Below, one piece after another: positions 53,912 to 62,489 of a stretch of DNA of 64,000 nucleotides. Each line of letters begins with the position of its first letter. Positions within the stretch are counted from its first letter, which is position 1. The stretch covers positions 1 through 64,000 of the forward strand of contig NZ_JAHQZS010000007.1 of the NCBI RefSeq assembly GCF_019061145.1, read 5' to 3'. A program made the position numbers and the translations under genes. The notes beneath the pieces were generated by a model that was given only the letters and a program-made list of their open reading frames with translations, searched no databases and was not told where the DNA came from. This stretch comes from Anianabacter salinae. GTDB lineage: Bacteria > Pseudomonadota > Alphaproteobacteria > Rhodobacterales > Rhodobacteraceae.

Positions 53912-54664
53912 TCAACTCTCCGGTGGGTGAATGAACCCGCCCGCCTGCATCAGCAGGACAAGGACGGTCTGGGGCGCATGGCCGGGGTCGGCCCACTGCG
54001 CGAGTTCGGCGGCGGCGTGCAGGGTGGCGCCGGTCGCAAGATGCTCGACAAGGATCAGATCACCCTGGGAAATCTCGTGCACCTGGACGGCAAGGCTGCG
54101 GTCGCGCAGCACGAGCGCGAACTGGTCGCCGGAGGGGATGCGCTGCGCCGCGTCCGCGCCGGGCTGGTTCTGCCGCCAGATCGTCAGGGCGGCGGCCCCG
54201 AATTGCAGGACCTGCACCGACGGGTGCAGCGTCAGCACCAGCCGCGACGGATCGGCGCCCGCAACGGCAGCGGGGTCCAGCGGCGCGGCATCGGCAGCGT
54301 GATACGCCCTGCCCCGCGCCCATTCCAGCCGGGCCACATCGCGCATGTAGGGATAGCCCGCCAGCGGCGCGAACCCGGCCAGGAAGTCGGGAAAACTGTC
54401 GCCCCAGTCCAGCAGCACCGGAGTGCGGGGGCGATGGGTTTCGGAATACACCCGTCCCAGCGCGGCGAAGAATGGATCGCCCACCAGCCGCCGGATCACC
54501 GGGAACCGCTGGCCCAGCGCCTCGCTCAGGCTGTGCGAGACATTGTTGCGATAGACCGCAAAGCGCAGGTCCGCATCGCCGTCGCAAAAGACCGCGCCGG
54601 GCGGCAACGCGGCAGTGCGCAGCCCTTCGGCAAAGCTGCCTGCAAATTCAGGATGCGAGGGCAT
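53912..54664 (-). CDS. DUF2063 partner protein of the MNIO enzyme (BufC-like)
   Basis: A 250-residue protein of the DUF2063 family. The N-terminal helical domain is typical: [60 protein letters not shown] and [20 protein letters not shown] (given by their key stretches between residues 32 and 125). In RiPP systems with MNIO enzymes this partner recognises the precursor and presents it to the DUF692 enzyme. It overlaps that gene by 17 bp. Confidence 0.88.
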   Translation of the reverse strand: MPSHPEFAGSFAEGLRTAALPPGAVFCDGDADLRFAVYRNNVSHSLSEALGQRFPVIRRLVGDPFFAALGRVYSETHRPRTPVLLDWGDSFPDFLAGFAPLAGYPYMRDVARLEWARGRAYHAADAAPLDPAAVAGADPSRLVLTLHPSVQVLQFGAAALTIWRQNQPGADAAQRIPSGDQFALVLRDRSLAVQVHEISQGDLILVEHLATGATLHAAAELAQWADPGHAPQTVLVLLMQAGGFIHPPES

Positions 54665-55499
54665 GGCGGTGTCCGGCAGCGTTCAGAACAGAGCGCGCGC
54701 GGGCGGCCTCTGCCTGCAGCACCGGCCATTCGGGCACGTCGTTGTCCCATTCCACCAGCACCGGGCAGGCGCCGATCCGGGCGATGACTTCGGCGAACAG
54801 CGTCCACACCGGCTCGGCCACAGGCGAGCCATGTGTGTCGATCAGCAAGGCGCCGCCGGGCAGGTGATCCTCGTCATGGCCGCCAAGATGGATCTCGCCC
54901 ACCGCCTCGACCGGGAAATCGGCCAGATAAGCGCGCGGGTCGCGCTGCTGGTTCGCGGCAGAGACGAAGACGTTGTTCACGTCCAGAAGCAACCCGCAGC
55001 CGGTGCGGCGCACGATCTCGCGCAGAAACGCGGTTTCCTCGATGCTCGATTGCTCGAACATCAGGTAGGTCGATGGGTTCTCCAGCAGCATCCGGCGGCC
55101 CAGCGCCTCTTGCACCTCGTCGATGTGATCGCACACCAGCGCCAGGGTTTCGGGCGTGTAGGGCAAGGGCAGCAGGTCGTTGAGGTATTCGGTCCCGTGG
55201 CTGGACCAGGCAAGATGCTCTGAAAAGCTTTCGGGCTGATAGCGCAGGCACAGGGCACGCAGGCGCTCCAGATGATCGCGGTCAAGCGGTCCCGGCCCGC
55301 CGATCGACAAGCCGACGCCGTGCAGCGAGATGGCATGATCCTCGCGCAGCGCCGTCAGTTGCGCGTGCGGCACGCCGCCCGCGCCCATGTAATTCTCGGC
55401 GTGGATCTCGAAGAAATCCATTTGGCGCGCACTGGCGCGGATCGCCTCGAAATGCGCGGACTTGAACCCCACGCCGACGCCGGAAGGCAGATGTGTCAT
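54648..55499 (-). CDS. MNIO (DUF692) RiPP-modifying enzyme (BufB-like)
   Basis: A 283-residue TIM-barrel enzyme of the DUF692 family, a multinuclear non-haem iron oxidase. Candidate iron ligands are visible in [71 protein letters not shown] and [12 protein letters not shown], in family order. Such enzymes oxidise Cys residues of small precursor peptides; in the bufferin system they make thiooxazole rings from cysteines. The ATG at 55499 ([12 protein letters not shown]) is chosen, with AGGACGAG upstream. It follows the precursor gene by 73 bp. Confidence 0.93.
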   Translation of the reverse strand: MTHLPSGVGVGFKSAHFEAIRASARQMDFFEIHAENYMGAGGVPHAQLTALREDHAISLHGVGLSIGGPGPLDRDHLERLRALCLRYQPESFSEHLAWSSHGTEYLNDLLPLPYTPETLALVCDHIDEVQEALGRRMLLENPSTYLMFEQSSIEETAFLREIVRRTGCGLLLDVNNVFVSAANQQRDPRAYLADFPVEAVGEIHLGGHDEDHLPGGALLIDTHGSPVAEPVWTLFAEVIARIGACPVLVEWDNDVPEWPVLQAEAARARSVLNAAGHRHALAS

Positions 55500-55572
55500 C
55501 GTCGTCTCGTCCTGCTTCGGGGGTCTGTAGTGCCGGACGGGATGAACCACCCGCCCGGCGTCGATTGTCCGC

Positions 55573-55878
55573 TTACGCGGGAATGTCGCGGTCCAGAGCT
55601 TCAAGCGCACCGGCGCGCATCGAGCCGTCTGCCGCCGCGGGCACTTCGATCTCGGCGCAAGTGCCTGCGGGAACGAGGGTCCAGGCGTTGCCCTGGAAAT
55701 CCACCTTGGAGGTTCCGGCGCAGGTCGTGCCGGGGCCTGCGGCGCAGTCGTTTTCGCCTGCAAGCGAGACGCCAAAGCACTTTTCCATCTCCTGTGCGTG
55801 CACGGGCGCGGCGGCCATCACGCTGAGGGCACAGGCGAGGGACGCACCAAGGCCGAGGCCCGATTTCATTGCGGTCAT
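55573..55878 (-). CDS. Bufferin-type RiPP precursor (DUF2282), secreted
   Basis: A 101-residue precursor. A Sec-type signal peptide (about 1-28, ending VHA) is followed by the conserved DUF2282 core: [35 protein letters not shown] and LVPAGTC, with Cys at 34, 45, 53 and 74. In described bufferins the two central Cys (here 45 and 53) are converted by the MNIO enzyme, and the product sequesters copper in the periplasm. An unusual C-terminal tail of about 25 residues (from EVPAAADGS) follows Cys74. GGAG lies 8 bp before the ATG. First gene of a four-gene operon. Confidence 0.92.
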   Translation of the reverse strand: MTAMKSGLGLGASLACALSVMAAAPVHAQEMEKCFGVSLAGENDCAAGPGTTCAGTSKVDFQGNAWTLVPAGTCAEIEVPAAADGSMRAGALEALDRDIPA

Positions 55879-55928
55879 GAGTAAGCTCCATGTCATTTTG
55901 AACGAGGGCGGTTCCTTGCCCACGCGTA

Positions 55929-55957
55929 AGGGTCTTTTCGCGCAGGCCAGTTGTTAC
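55929..55957 (-). promoter_or_regulatory. Predicted ECF-type promoter of the bufferin operon
   Basis: On the minus strand GTAACA (55952-55957), 17 bp, then GACCCT (55929-55934). The same spaced pair, GTAACA-N17-GTCTCT, precedes the divergent anti-sigma gene. A -35 with AAC is typical of ECF sigma factors. The leader to the precursor ATG would be about 44 nt. Confidence 0.55.
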
Positions 55958-56101
55958 GCGGCTCGCAATGCTGTGATGTCGGGGTCAGGCGGTCGGTGGT
56001 CCCCCACCGGCCAAAGCCGCACCAAGGGCCGAGAACGTCAGAGAAAGATGTGCTTCCAACTGACGCAGCCATGGATTTCGGAAGCATGCCGACATATTTC
56101 C

Positions 56102-56130
56102 GTAACAAGTCGCACGATGGCGGAGTCTCT
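56102..56130 (+). promoter_or_regulatory. Predicted ECF-type promoter of the anti-sigma gene
   Basis: GTAACA (56102-56107), 17 bp, then GTCTCT (56125-56130), identical in layout to the site in front of the bufferin operon 150 bp away on the other strand. The start point would fall about 26 bp before the ATG at 56163. Confidence 0.55.
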
Positions 56131-56162
56131 TGCTCGGTCATGTAGGCCCGGGAAACCCGACG

Positions 56163-56414
56163 ATGATGATGAGCTGCAAAGAGGTCGCCGAACGCGCGAG
56201 CAAACTGATCGACGGCGAATGCTCTCCGTGGGAGGCGTTGCGGATCCGGCTTCACCTCGCGATGTGCGACGGTTGCAGCGGTTTCGTCACGCAGCTTCGC
56301 ACGCTCGACAAACTTGCCAAGGATGCTGTGGGCACGGATCAGGCCGATGAAACCGTGCCTGCCACCGGCAAGTATTCCGACGCGCTGGCCGCACTCCGCG
56401 ACAAGAGCGGCTGA
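56163..56414 (+). CDS. Small zinc-finger anti-sigma factor
   Basis: An 83-residue cytoplasmic protein of the zf-HC2/ZAS type: SCKEVAERASKLIDGECSPW, then LRIRLHLAMCDGCSGFVTQL, giving the H-x3-C-x2-C zinc motif (HLAMCDGC) and an upstream Cys. Such short proteins bind and silence an ECF sigma factor and release it on oxidative or metal signals. No sigma gene is next to it; the nearest ECF gene is at 62490-63110. Three consecutive ATG codons (56163, 56166, 56169) could serve as start. Divergent from the bufferin operon. Confidence 0.85.
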   Translation: MMMSCKEVAERASKLIDGECSPWEALRIRLHLAMCDGCSGFVTQLRTLDKLAKDAVGTDQADETVPATGKYSDALAALRDKSG

Positions 56415-56473
56415 GCAGACCGCCAATCCGCATCAGCTGGCATGGTCCGAGGACAGCGTGCAGATCGTGCCGG

Positions 56474-57097
56474 TCAGTGGCGAGCGGCGCACAAGCTCGC
56501 CACGGCAAGCCCGGCGATCCGGTGCAGATCGGCCGCCGGTGTTCCCGACCGTGCCCGAAGCATGATCCCCCGTGCCACCGCAGCCAGCAGTCCCGCCATC
56601 GCGCGCGTGTCTGCCGCATCGCCCGGCGCCGTATCCCTTGAAAGGCGATCCTCGATCCGCGCCTCAAGCGCCGAGAAGCGGGCATCGAGTTCGCGGCGCA
56701 GTGCCGCGCTGGACCCGGCTGCATCGGCAAGAACGCAAGAGATCAGGCACCCCGGCGTCTCGCGGTCCCGCGTCGCAAGGGCGACGACCTCCTGGTAGAA
56801 CGCCTCGAGGTCTTCGCGCAGGCTTCCCCTAGGGCCAAGCGCCTCGGCCACCGGAACAAGCCGGGTCTCTGCGTAGCGGGCGATCGCGGCGCGAAACAGG
56901 TCTTCCTTGTTGCCGAACAGCTGGTACAGGCTTGCCCGCGGCATGTGCATCTCGCGGCACAGGGTATCGACAGAGGCCGCCGCATAGCCCGTTCTCCAGA
57001 ACACCCGGACCGCGGCATCGAGGGCGGCGCCGGGATCGAAGCCTCGGGGGCGCCCGCGACTGCGCTGGGGCGGTGAATTCGGCACGGCGTCACTCAT
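56474..57097 (-). CDS. TetR-family transcriptional regulator
   Basis: A 207-residue TetR regulator with the helix-turn-helix at about 20-65 (ALDAAVRVFWRTGYAAASVD, TLCREMHMPRASLYQLFGNK) and a C-terminal ligand domain of the TetR_C_16 / AcrR-like sort (CLISCVLADAAG). It is 64 bp downstream of the peptide-type ABC operon and in the same direction, so it may be cotranscribed and act on the palindromes at 62371-62402 or on its own upstream CGAAACGTTCG-like sequence. Confidence 0.85.
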   Translation of the reverse strand: MSDAVPNSPPQRSRGRPRGFDPGAALDAAVRVFWRTGYAAASVDTLCREMHMPRASLYQLFGNKEDLFRAAIARYAETRLVPVAEALGPRGSLREDLEAFYQEVVALATRDRETPGCLISCVLADAAGSSAALRRELDARFSALEARIEDRLSRDTAPGDAADTRAMAGLLAAVARGIMLRARSGTPAADLHRIAGLAVASLCAARH

Positions 57098-57161
57098 AAT
57101 CGAAACGTTCGGTCTGAAAATACGCGGCACGGCAAAGCATCGCAAGCGTACGGCATCGCCC

Positions 57162-58859
57162 CTAACGGAACCGGACAGTTGGCGTCTGGGCCAGCAAGTC
57201 CCTCGAATAGGCGTGGCGCGGGCCATCAAAGAACGCCTCTGACGGGCCGGTCTCGACCAGCTTGCCGTCCTTCAGAACGGTGATGTCGTCGGACATCTGC
57301 CGCACGACGGCAAGGTCGTGGCTGATGAACAGGGTCGTCAGCCCGAACTTCGTCTGAAGCTCTTTCAAAAGGTTGAGGATCTGCGCCTGGATCGACACAT
57401 CGAGCGCGCTTGTCGGCTCGTCGCAGATCAACAGGCCGGGCCGGGACAACAGCGCGCGCGCGACTGCGATCCGCTGGCGCTGCCCGCCAGAGAACTGGTG
57501 CGGATAGCGGTCGGCGACCTCGGCGGGAAGTCCGACGAGCGCCAGCATCGCCCGCGCAAGCCGGTCCTGACGAGCCTCATCGCGTTCCAGCCCATAGAGA
57601 CGCAACGGTTCGGTCAGGATGCTCAGCACCTTGTGGCGCGAGTTGAGGCTCGAATACGGGTCCTGGAACACCATCTGGATGACGCGCCGCGACGGGTCCT
57701 TGCGCGTGCGCCGCCGCATCGGTGCCAGCGCCGCGCCGTCGAGGCGCATCTCTCCTGCGGCAGGATGCACAAGCGCCGCGATCACCTTGGCCAGCGTGGA
57801 TTTGCCGGACCCGCTTTCGCCGACAAGGCCCATGACGGTTCCGGGCCTTACGGACATGGTCACATCATCCAGCGCAACGAAGGACTCGCGCGGGCCGAAC
57901 AGGCCGCGCCGTTCGCCCGTGAAGCGCACGGTGATGGCTTCGATGTCCAGCGCCGGACCCATGGAGGCGCCGCCCCCGGCCCCGGACATCAGCCAGTCTT
58001 CGGCCTCGCGCGCCGGAGCCGTCAGGTCGGTCGTCTCGGCCTCGCCCTCGACGCGCGGGACGGCAAAGCGGCGAAGCCTGCGGTCAAGCGGCGGTACCGC
58101 TGCCATTAACGCCTTGGTGTAGGGATGCTCGGGCGCGCCAAGAACGCGGGCGGTGTCGCCCTGTTCCACCACCTTGCCGTCGCGCAAGACCGTCACCCGG
58201 TCCGCAATCTGGGCGATCACCCCGATATCATGCGTGATCAGGATGAACCCGATGCCGCGCGTCTCGGCCAGCTTGCGGATCAGGTCGAGCACCTGCGCCT
58301 GAACGGCGACGTCCAGTGCGGTCGTCGGCTCGTCCGCGATGATGAGTTCGGGGTTGGTGCAAAGCGCCAGCGCGATAACCACGCGCTGCCGCATCCCGCC
58401 CGAGAACTGGTGCGGATAGGACCGGATGCGCGCGCGGGCGTTGGCGATTCCGATTTCTTCCAGCAGGTCGACGGCGCGGGTCAGGGCAGCCTCGGCCGGA
58501 ATATCCTCGTGCGCAAGGATCGTCTCGACCAACTGGTCGCCGATGGTCATCAGCGGATCGAGGCTGGTCTGCGGGTCCTGAAAGATCATCGAGATGCGTT
58601 TGCCGCGCAGATGGTGCGCCTGCGCCGCCGACAGCGTGCGCAGGTCGGTGTCTCCCAGCCGCATGTCCCCTGCGGCGATCTCTCCGGCAGGGGGCAGCAG
58701 GCCCATGATCGCCGCCCCGATGGTCGACTTGCCTGCGCCGGACTCGCCCACCAACCCGTGAATCTCGCCGCGCGCGACGGTCATCGTCACGTCTTCCACG
58801 GCGGTGGCGGCGCCCGTGCGGTGGCGAAAGCGCACCGTCAATCCAGCGACGGACAGCAT
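57162..58859 (-). CDS. Dipeptide/oligopeptide-type ABC ATPase with two nucleotide-binding domains
   Basis: A 565-residue fusion of DppD- and DppF-like halves. Half one: Walker [10 protein letters not shown], signature [12 protein letters not shown], Walker [13 protein letters not shown]. Half two (from about residue 300): [35 protein letters not shown]. The fused form resembles GsiA/YejF. It drives the importer made of the two upstream permeases and the family 5 binding protein. The ATG at 58859 overlaps the permease stop by 4 bp. Confidence 0.94.
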   Translation of the reverse strand: MLSVAGLTVRFRHRTGAATAVEDVTMTVARGEIHGLVGESGAGKSTIGAAIMGLLPPAGEIAAGDMRLGDTDLRTLSAAQAHHLRGKRISMIFQDPQTSLDPLMTIGDQLVETILAHEDIPAEAALTRAVDLLEEIGIANARARIRSYPHQFSGGMRQRVVIALALCTNPELIIADEPTTALDVAVQAQVLDLIRKLAETRGIGFILITHDIGVIAQIADRVTVLRDGKVVEQGDTARVLGAPEHPYTKALMAAVPPLDRRLRRFAVPRVEGEAETTDLTAPAREAEDWLMSGAGGGASMGPALDIEAITVRFTGERRGLFGPRESFVALDDVTMSVRPGTVMGLVGESGSGKSTLAKVIAALVHPAAGEMRLDGAALAPMRRRTRKDPSRRVIQMVFQDPYSSLNSRHKVLSILTEPLRLYGLERDEARQDRLARAMLALVGLPAEVADRYPHQFSGGQRQRIAVARALLSRPGLLICDEPTSALDVSIQAQILNLLKELQTKFGLTTLFISHDLAVVRQMSDDITVLKDGKLVETGPSEAFFDGPRHAYSRDLLAQTPTVRFR

Positions 58860-59767
58860 CAGCGCAGGCTCGGGTTGAAGAGGTCGCGCAGGAAATCCCC
58901 GAGCAGGTTGATCGACACGACAAGCACGACAAGAAACACCGTCGGCATCCACAGGATCCACCATTCGCCCGACAGCAGGTATTGCATGCCGATGCGGATC
59001 AGCGTGCCAAGCGACGGCGAGTCCGCCGGTAGCCCGACGCCAAGGAACGACAGCGTCGCCTCGAGCAGGATCGCCGAGGCAAGGTCCACGGTCGCGATCA
59101 CCAGCAGCGGCCCAACGATGTTCGGCAGGATATGGCGCAGCATGATCCGCAGCGGATGCTGGCCCATCATGATCGCCGCCTGAACATAATCCTTGTTGCG
59201 TTCGACGAATGTCGAGGCGCGGGCGGTGCGGGCGAAATTGACCCAAAGCGACAGGGCAATCGCCAGCGTGATGACCGCAAGGCGCAGGTCGTCATGCACC
59301 TCGCGCGGCAGGATCCCGCGCGATATGCCGTCGATCAGAAGCGCCGTCAGGATCGCCGGAAGCGCCAGCTGGACATCCGCCACCCGCATGACGATGGCAT
59401 CGAGGCGTCCGCCGAAGAACCCGGCGGCCAGCCCAAGGCTGACCCCGAGCACCAGCGCGATCCCCATCGCGACGCTCGCGATGATCAGCGACAGCCGCGC
59501 GCCGTAGAGGATCGACGACAGCATGTCCCGCCCCTGATCGTCGGTGCCGAGCAGGAAACGCGGATCGCCCCCCTGCTCCCACAGGGGCGGCAGAAGCCCG
59601 TCGATCAGCGAGAAGGACGACAGATCATAAGGATTGGTCGGCGCGATCCACGGTGCAAGCACCGCGCCCGCGACCACGACAATCGTGACGATGGCGGCAA
59701 GGATCGCGGCGGGGTTGCGGCTGAACAGCCAGACCCCTTCGGTCTGCATCAGGCGTGCGAGCATCAT
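58859..59767 (-). CDS. Peptide-type ABC permease (DppC type)
   Basis: A 302-residue permease. An N-terminal OppC_N helix (NPAAILAAIVTIVVVAGAVLAPW) precedes GTDDQGRDMLSSILYGARLS, the classical DppC signature, and the EAA loop QAAIMMGQHPLRIMLRHILP (about 205-224). Both ends overlap neighbours by 3-4 bp. Confidence 0.94.
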   Translation of the reverse strand: MMLARLMQTEGVWLFSRNPAAILAAIVTIVVVAGAVLAPWIAPTNPYDLSSFSLIDGLLPPLWEQGGDPRFLLGTDDQGRDMLSSILYGARLSLIIASVAMGIALVLGVSLGLAAGFFGGRLDAIVMRVADVQLALPAILTALLIDGISRGILPREVHDDLRLAVITLAIALSLWVNFARTARASTFVERNKDYVQAAIMMGQHPLRIMLRHILPNIVGPLLVIATVDLASAILLEATLSFLGVGLPADSPSLGTLIRIGMQYLLSGEWWILWMPTVFLVVLVVSINLLGDFLRDLFNPSLR

Positions 59768-60738
59768 GCGCTTTCTCGCACGCGCAGCCTTGGGTCGATG
59801 GCAAGATAGATCAGGTCGACCAGCAGGTTGATGAAGACGAAGAAGAACGCGATCACGACGAGGTAGACGCTCATCACCGGGATGTCGACGAAGCGGATCG
59901 ATTCAAGGAACAGCAGCCCCATGCCGGGCCATTGGAACACGCTTTCGGTGACAATGGAAAACGCGATCACCCCGCCGAACTGCAGGCCGATGATCGTGAC
60001 GACCGGGATCATCGTGTTTGGCAGCGCGTGGCGATACCTGATCCGCCGCCACGGCACGCCCCGCGCGATGGCAAAGCGGATGTGGTCGGTCCGCATGACC
60101 TCCATCATCTGGGCGCGCACCAGCCGCATGGTCAGCGTCAGCTGGAACAGGCCCAGCGTCAGCGCCGGAAGGACAAGTGACCGCAGCCCGTCGACGGACA
60201 GCAGCGACGTGCGCCACCAGCCGATCTCGACCGTATCGCCGCGCCCGTAGGTGGGCAGCCAGCCCAGTTGGACGCCGAACAGAAAGATCAGAAGGATACC
60301 GATCACGAAGGTGGGGATCGACACGCCGATGAGCGTTCCGATCAGGATGGACTGGCTGACCAGCCCCCGTGGCCGCAGCGCCGTGTAGATCCCCGCCGGG
60401 ATGCCCACCGCCAGCGAGATCAGAAGCGCGACGGTGCCCAGTTCCAGCGTAGCGGGCAGCCGCGTCAGAAGCATCTCGCCAATCGGCTCACGCGTGCGGA
60501 ACGAATAGCCGAAATCGCCCTGCACCAGATCGCCCGCAAAGCGGATGAATTGCAGGGCGAAGGGATCATTGAGGCCAAGCTCTTCGCGCAGTCGCGCCTG
60601 ATCCTCGAGAGAGGTCTCGACGCCGGTCATCTGGCTGACCGGATCACCGACGAACCTGAACAACGAGAATGCGAGAAAGGCGACGGCCAGCATCACGAAG
60701 ACGGACTGGACAAGCCGTTTCAGGATGAAGCCGACCAT
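59764..60738 (-). CDS. Peptide-type ABC permease (DppB type)
   Basis: A 324-residue permease with six helices. N-terminal FILKRLVQSVFVMLAVAFLAFSLF and the GDFGYSFRTREPI region are typical of DppB/OppB. The EAA loop contains TDHIRFAIARGVPWRRIRYR and HALPNTMIPVVTIIGLQFGG. It begins 15 bp after the binding-protein gene. Confidence 0.94.
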   Translation of the reverse strand: MVGFILKRLVQSVFVMLAVAFLAFSLFRFVGDPVSQMTGVETSLEDQARLREELGLNDPFALQFIRFAGDLVQGDFGYSFRTREPIGEMLLTRLPATLELGTVALLISLAVGIPAGIYTALRPRGLVSQSILIGTLIGVSIPTFVIGILLIFLFGVQLGWLPTYGRGDTVEIGWWRTSLLSVDGLRSLVLPALTLGLFQLTLTMRLVRAQMMEVMRTDHIRFAIARGVPWRRIRYRHALPNTMIPVVTIIGLQFGGVIAFSIVTESVFQWPGMGLLFLESIRFVDIPVMSVYLVVIAFFFVFINLLVDLIYLAIDPRLRVRESA

Positions 60739-60753
60739 CGCCTTTCCCTTCGA

Positions 60754-62328
60754 TCAGTTCACCGTCACCCAGCGCAGCATGAAGAAGTTGTCGGGGCGCT
60801 GGATCACCTCGACATTGTCCTTCATCGCCCAGATCAGCGGCTCGGTGTAGAGCGGAACGTAGGCCACATCATCCTGAAGGATACCGGCAACCTCGTCCAT
60901 CATGCCCTGGCGCGCGTCGGGGTCGATTTCCTGCAGGATCGGCGTCATCAGCTCGTCGATCCGCGCGCTGGAATAGCCGCCGAAGTTCCAGGTGCCCAGA
61001 CGCTCGGTCGGGGTGTGCGCAAGAAAGCGGAACGGGTGCTCTGCGTCGAAGGTGCCCGGCGACCAGCCCAGCAGATACATGTCGAAGTTGTCGGCGCGCA
61101 GTTCGTCCCAGTAGCCGCGCACAGGCATCGCGTTGACGTTGGCTTCGATCCCGACGCGCGCCAGCATCGACGCAACGGCGCGGCAGACGGCCTCGTCGTT
61201 GATGTAGCGGTCATTCGGGCACATCAGGCCGAACGAAAAGCCGTCGGGATACCCGGCCTCGGCCAGCAGGGCGGTGGCGGCGTCAGGGTCAAAGGCCGGA
61301 CGCTCGGCGTTCTCTTCCGAGTAGCCGGACAGGCCCGCAGGCAACAGCTGGCTGACCGGCTCCGCCGCGCCGCGCATGATGACGCGGTCGATGGTCTCGA
61401 CGTCGATGGCTTGCGCCACGGCAAGCCGGACGCGCGGATCGAGGAAGGGGTTGGCGTCGGTCGTCTCGTCCGAATACTTCAGCGTTTCGTGGTCATGGCC
61501 GAAGCCCAGCATGATGACGCGGGTCTCAAGCCCTGCCAGAACCTTGAACCCGTCGCGTTCCTCGACCTGTGTCACGTCCTGAAGCGGGATCGGAGAGATG
61601 AAGTCGATCTCGCCCGACAAAAGCGCCGCAAGGCCGGTCGCCGGGTTGCCGATCGGGGTGAACACGGCTTCGGTCAGGTTGTGCTCTGCGGTGTCCCACC
61701 AGCCCGAGAATGGCGTCAGGCGGGTCTCAATCCCCGGATCGCGCGAGGCCAGCACGAAGGGGCCGGTGCCGTTCGCATTCCGCGTCGCATGGTTCTCGGC
61801 GTCGCGGGCGGGCATCTCTGCGGCGTTCGCCTCGGCCCAGCCGGAATCCAGGATCATGAAATTCGCGATGGACCCCGGAAACAGCGGGTTCGGCGCCGAG
61901 GTCAGGAAATCGACGGTGTAATCGTCCACGCGTTCGACGCCGGTGATCGACGAGAACCACGATTTGACATCGGACGGCTCCGAGATCGCCCGCTCGTAGG
62001 AAAAGATCACGTCGTCTGCGTTGAACTCGGACCCGTCGTGATAGGTCACGCCCTGCCGCAAGGTGAACCGCCAGCCCGCGCCGTCCGGCAGCGCCTCCCA
62101 CGAGGTCGCGAGCGACGGCTGGATGTCCATGTCGGGACCGCGGCGCACCAGACCCTCGTAGACGTTGTTCAGAAACGACAGGACCGGCGCCGCGTTGACG
62201 GCGTGCGGGTCCATCGTCTGCGGATCGGTGGTGCCCGCCCAGCTGAACGTCTCCGATATTGCGGGGGACGCCGACAGCAGCAAGGCGCTCAAGGCCAGCA
62301 CGGTGGTGTGTGGTTGTGATCGATGCAT
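60754..62328 (-). CDS. ABC transporter solute-binding protein, family 5
   Basis: A 524-residue periplasmic binding protein with a signal peptide (MHRSQPHTTVLALSALLLSASPAIS); no lipobox Cys, so it is soluble. Family 5 features: the TMDPHAVNAAPVLSFLNNVYEGLV start of the mature protein, LRQGVTYHDGSEFNADDVIF, and DPRVRLAVAQAIDVETIDRV. Substrates of this family include oligopeptides, nickel, glutathione and opines; none can be assigned here. GAGGG precedes the ATG. Confidence 0.93.
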   Translation of the reverse strand: MHRSQPHTTVLALSALLLSASPAISETFSWAGTTDPQTMDPHAVNAAPVLSFLNNVYEGLVRRGPDMDIQPSLATSWEALPDGAGWRFTLRQGVTYHDGSEFNADDVIFSYERAISEPSDVKSWFSSITGVERVDDYTVDFLTSAPNPLFPGSIANFMILDSGWAEANAAEMPARDAENHATRNANGTGPFVLASRDPGIETRLTPFSGWWDTAEHNLTEAVFTPIGNPATGLAALLSGEIDFISPIPLQDVTQVEERDGFKVLAGLETRVIMLGFGHDHETLKYSDETTDANPFLDPRVRLAVAQAIDVETIDRVIMRGAAEPVSQLLPAGLSGYSEENAERPAFDPDAATALLAEAGYPDGFSFGLMCPNDRYINDEAVCRAVASMLARVGIEANVNAMPVRGYWDELRADNFDMYLLGWSPGTFDAEHPFRFLAHTPTERLGTWNFGGYSSARIDELMTPILQEIDPDARQGMMDEVAGILQDDVAYVPLYTEPLIWAMKDNVEVIQRPDNFFMLRWVTVN

Positions 62329-62370
62329 GTCTAACCCTCTGTTTCCGGTCGCGCCCGGCGACCCTCATCC

Positions 62371-62402
62371 TGTGACCATGTCACATTCAGAATGGTCATT
62401 CT
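62371..62402. promoter_or_regulatory. Two adjacent palindromes before the peptide-type ABC operon
   Basis: TGTGAC-CAT-GTCACA (62371-62385) and AGAATG-GT-CATTCT (62389-62402) are both perfect, only 3 bp apart, within 75 bp of the binding-protein ATG. The second is of the GAATG...CATTC kind bound by several TetR-family proteins. They are plausible operators for the TetR regulator at the other end of the operon. Confidence 0.55.
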
Positions 62403-62489
62403 AGATAATCGGCACCTTGCTTCAGCGCACAGGGCGCAGTGCACCGATGTGCAAACGCCGCAAGGCGCAAAGGTGGCGTGCGGGCGCGA

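Noticed and set aside
55940-55960. Caulobacter SigF-type site (GTAACC-N16-CGAA) before the bufferin precursor
   Set aside because: GTAACA is present but the nearest CGAA is only 11 bp downstream; the GTAACA-N17 layout shared with the anti-sigma gene fits better.
55951-56145. 64-codon ORF between the bufferin precursor and the anti-sigma gene
   Set aside because: No ribosome-binding site or similarity, and it runs through the predicted promoter region.
60268-62319. 683-codon plus-strand open frame antisense to the family 5 binding protein
   Set aside because: The binding protein on the minus strand has a signal peptide and family features; the antisense product does not.
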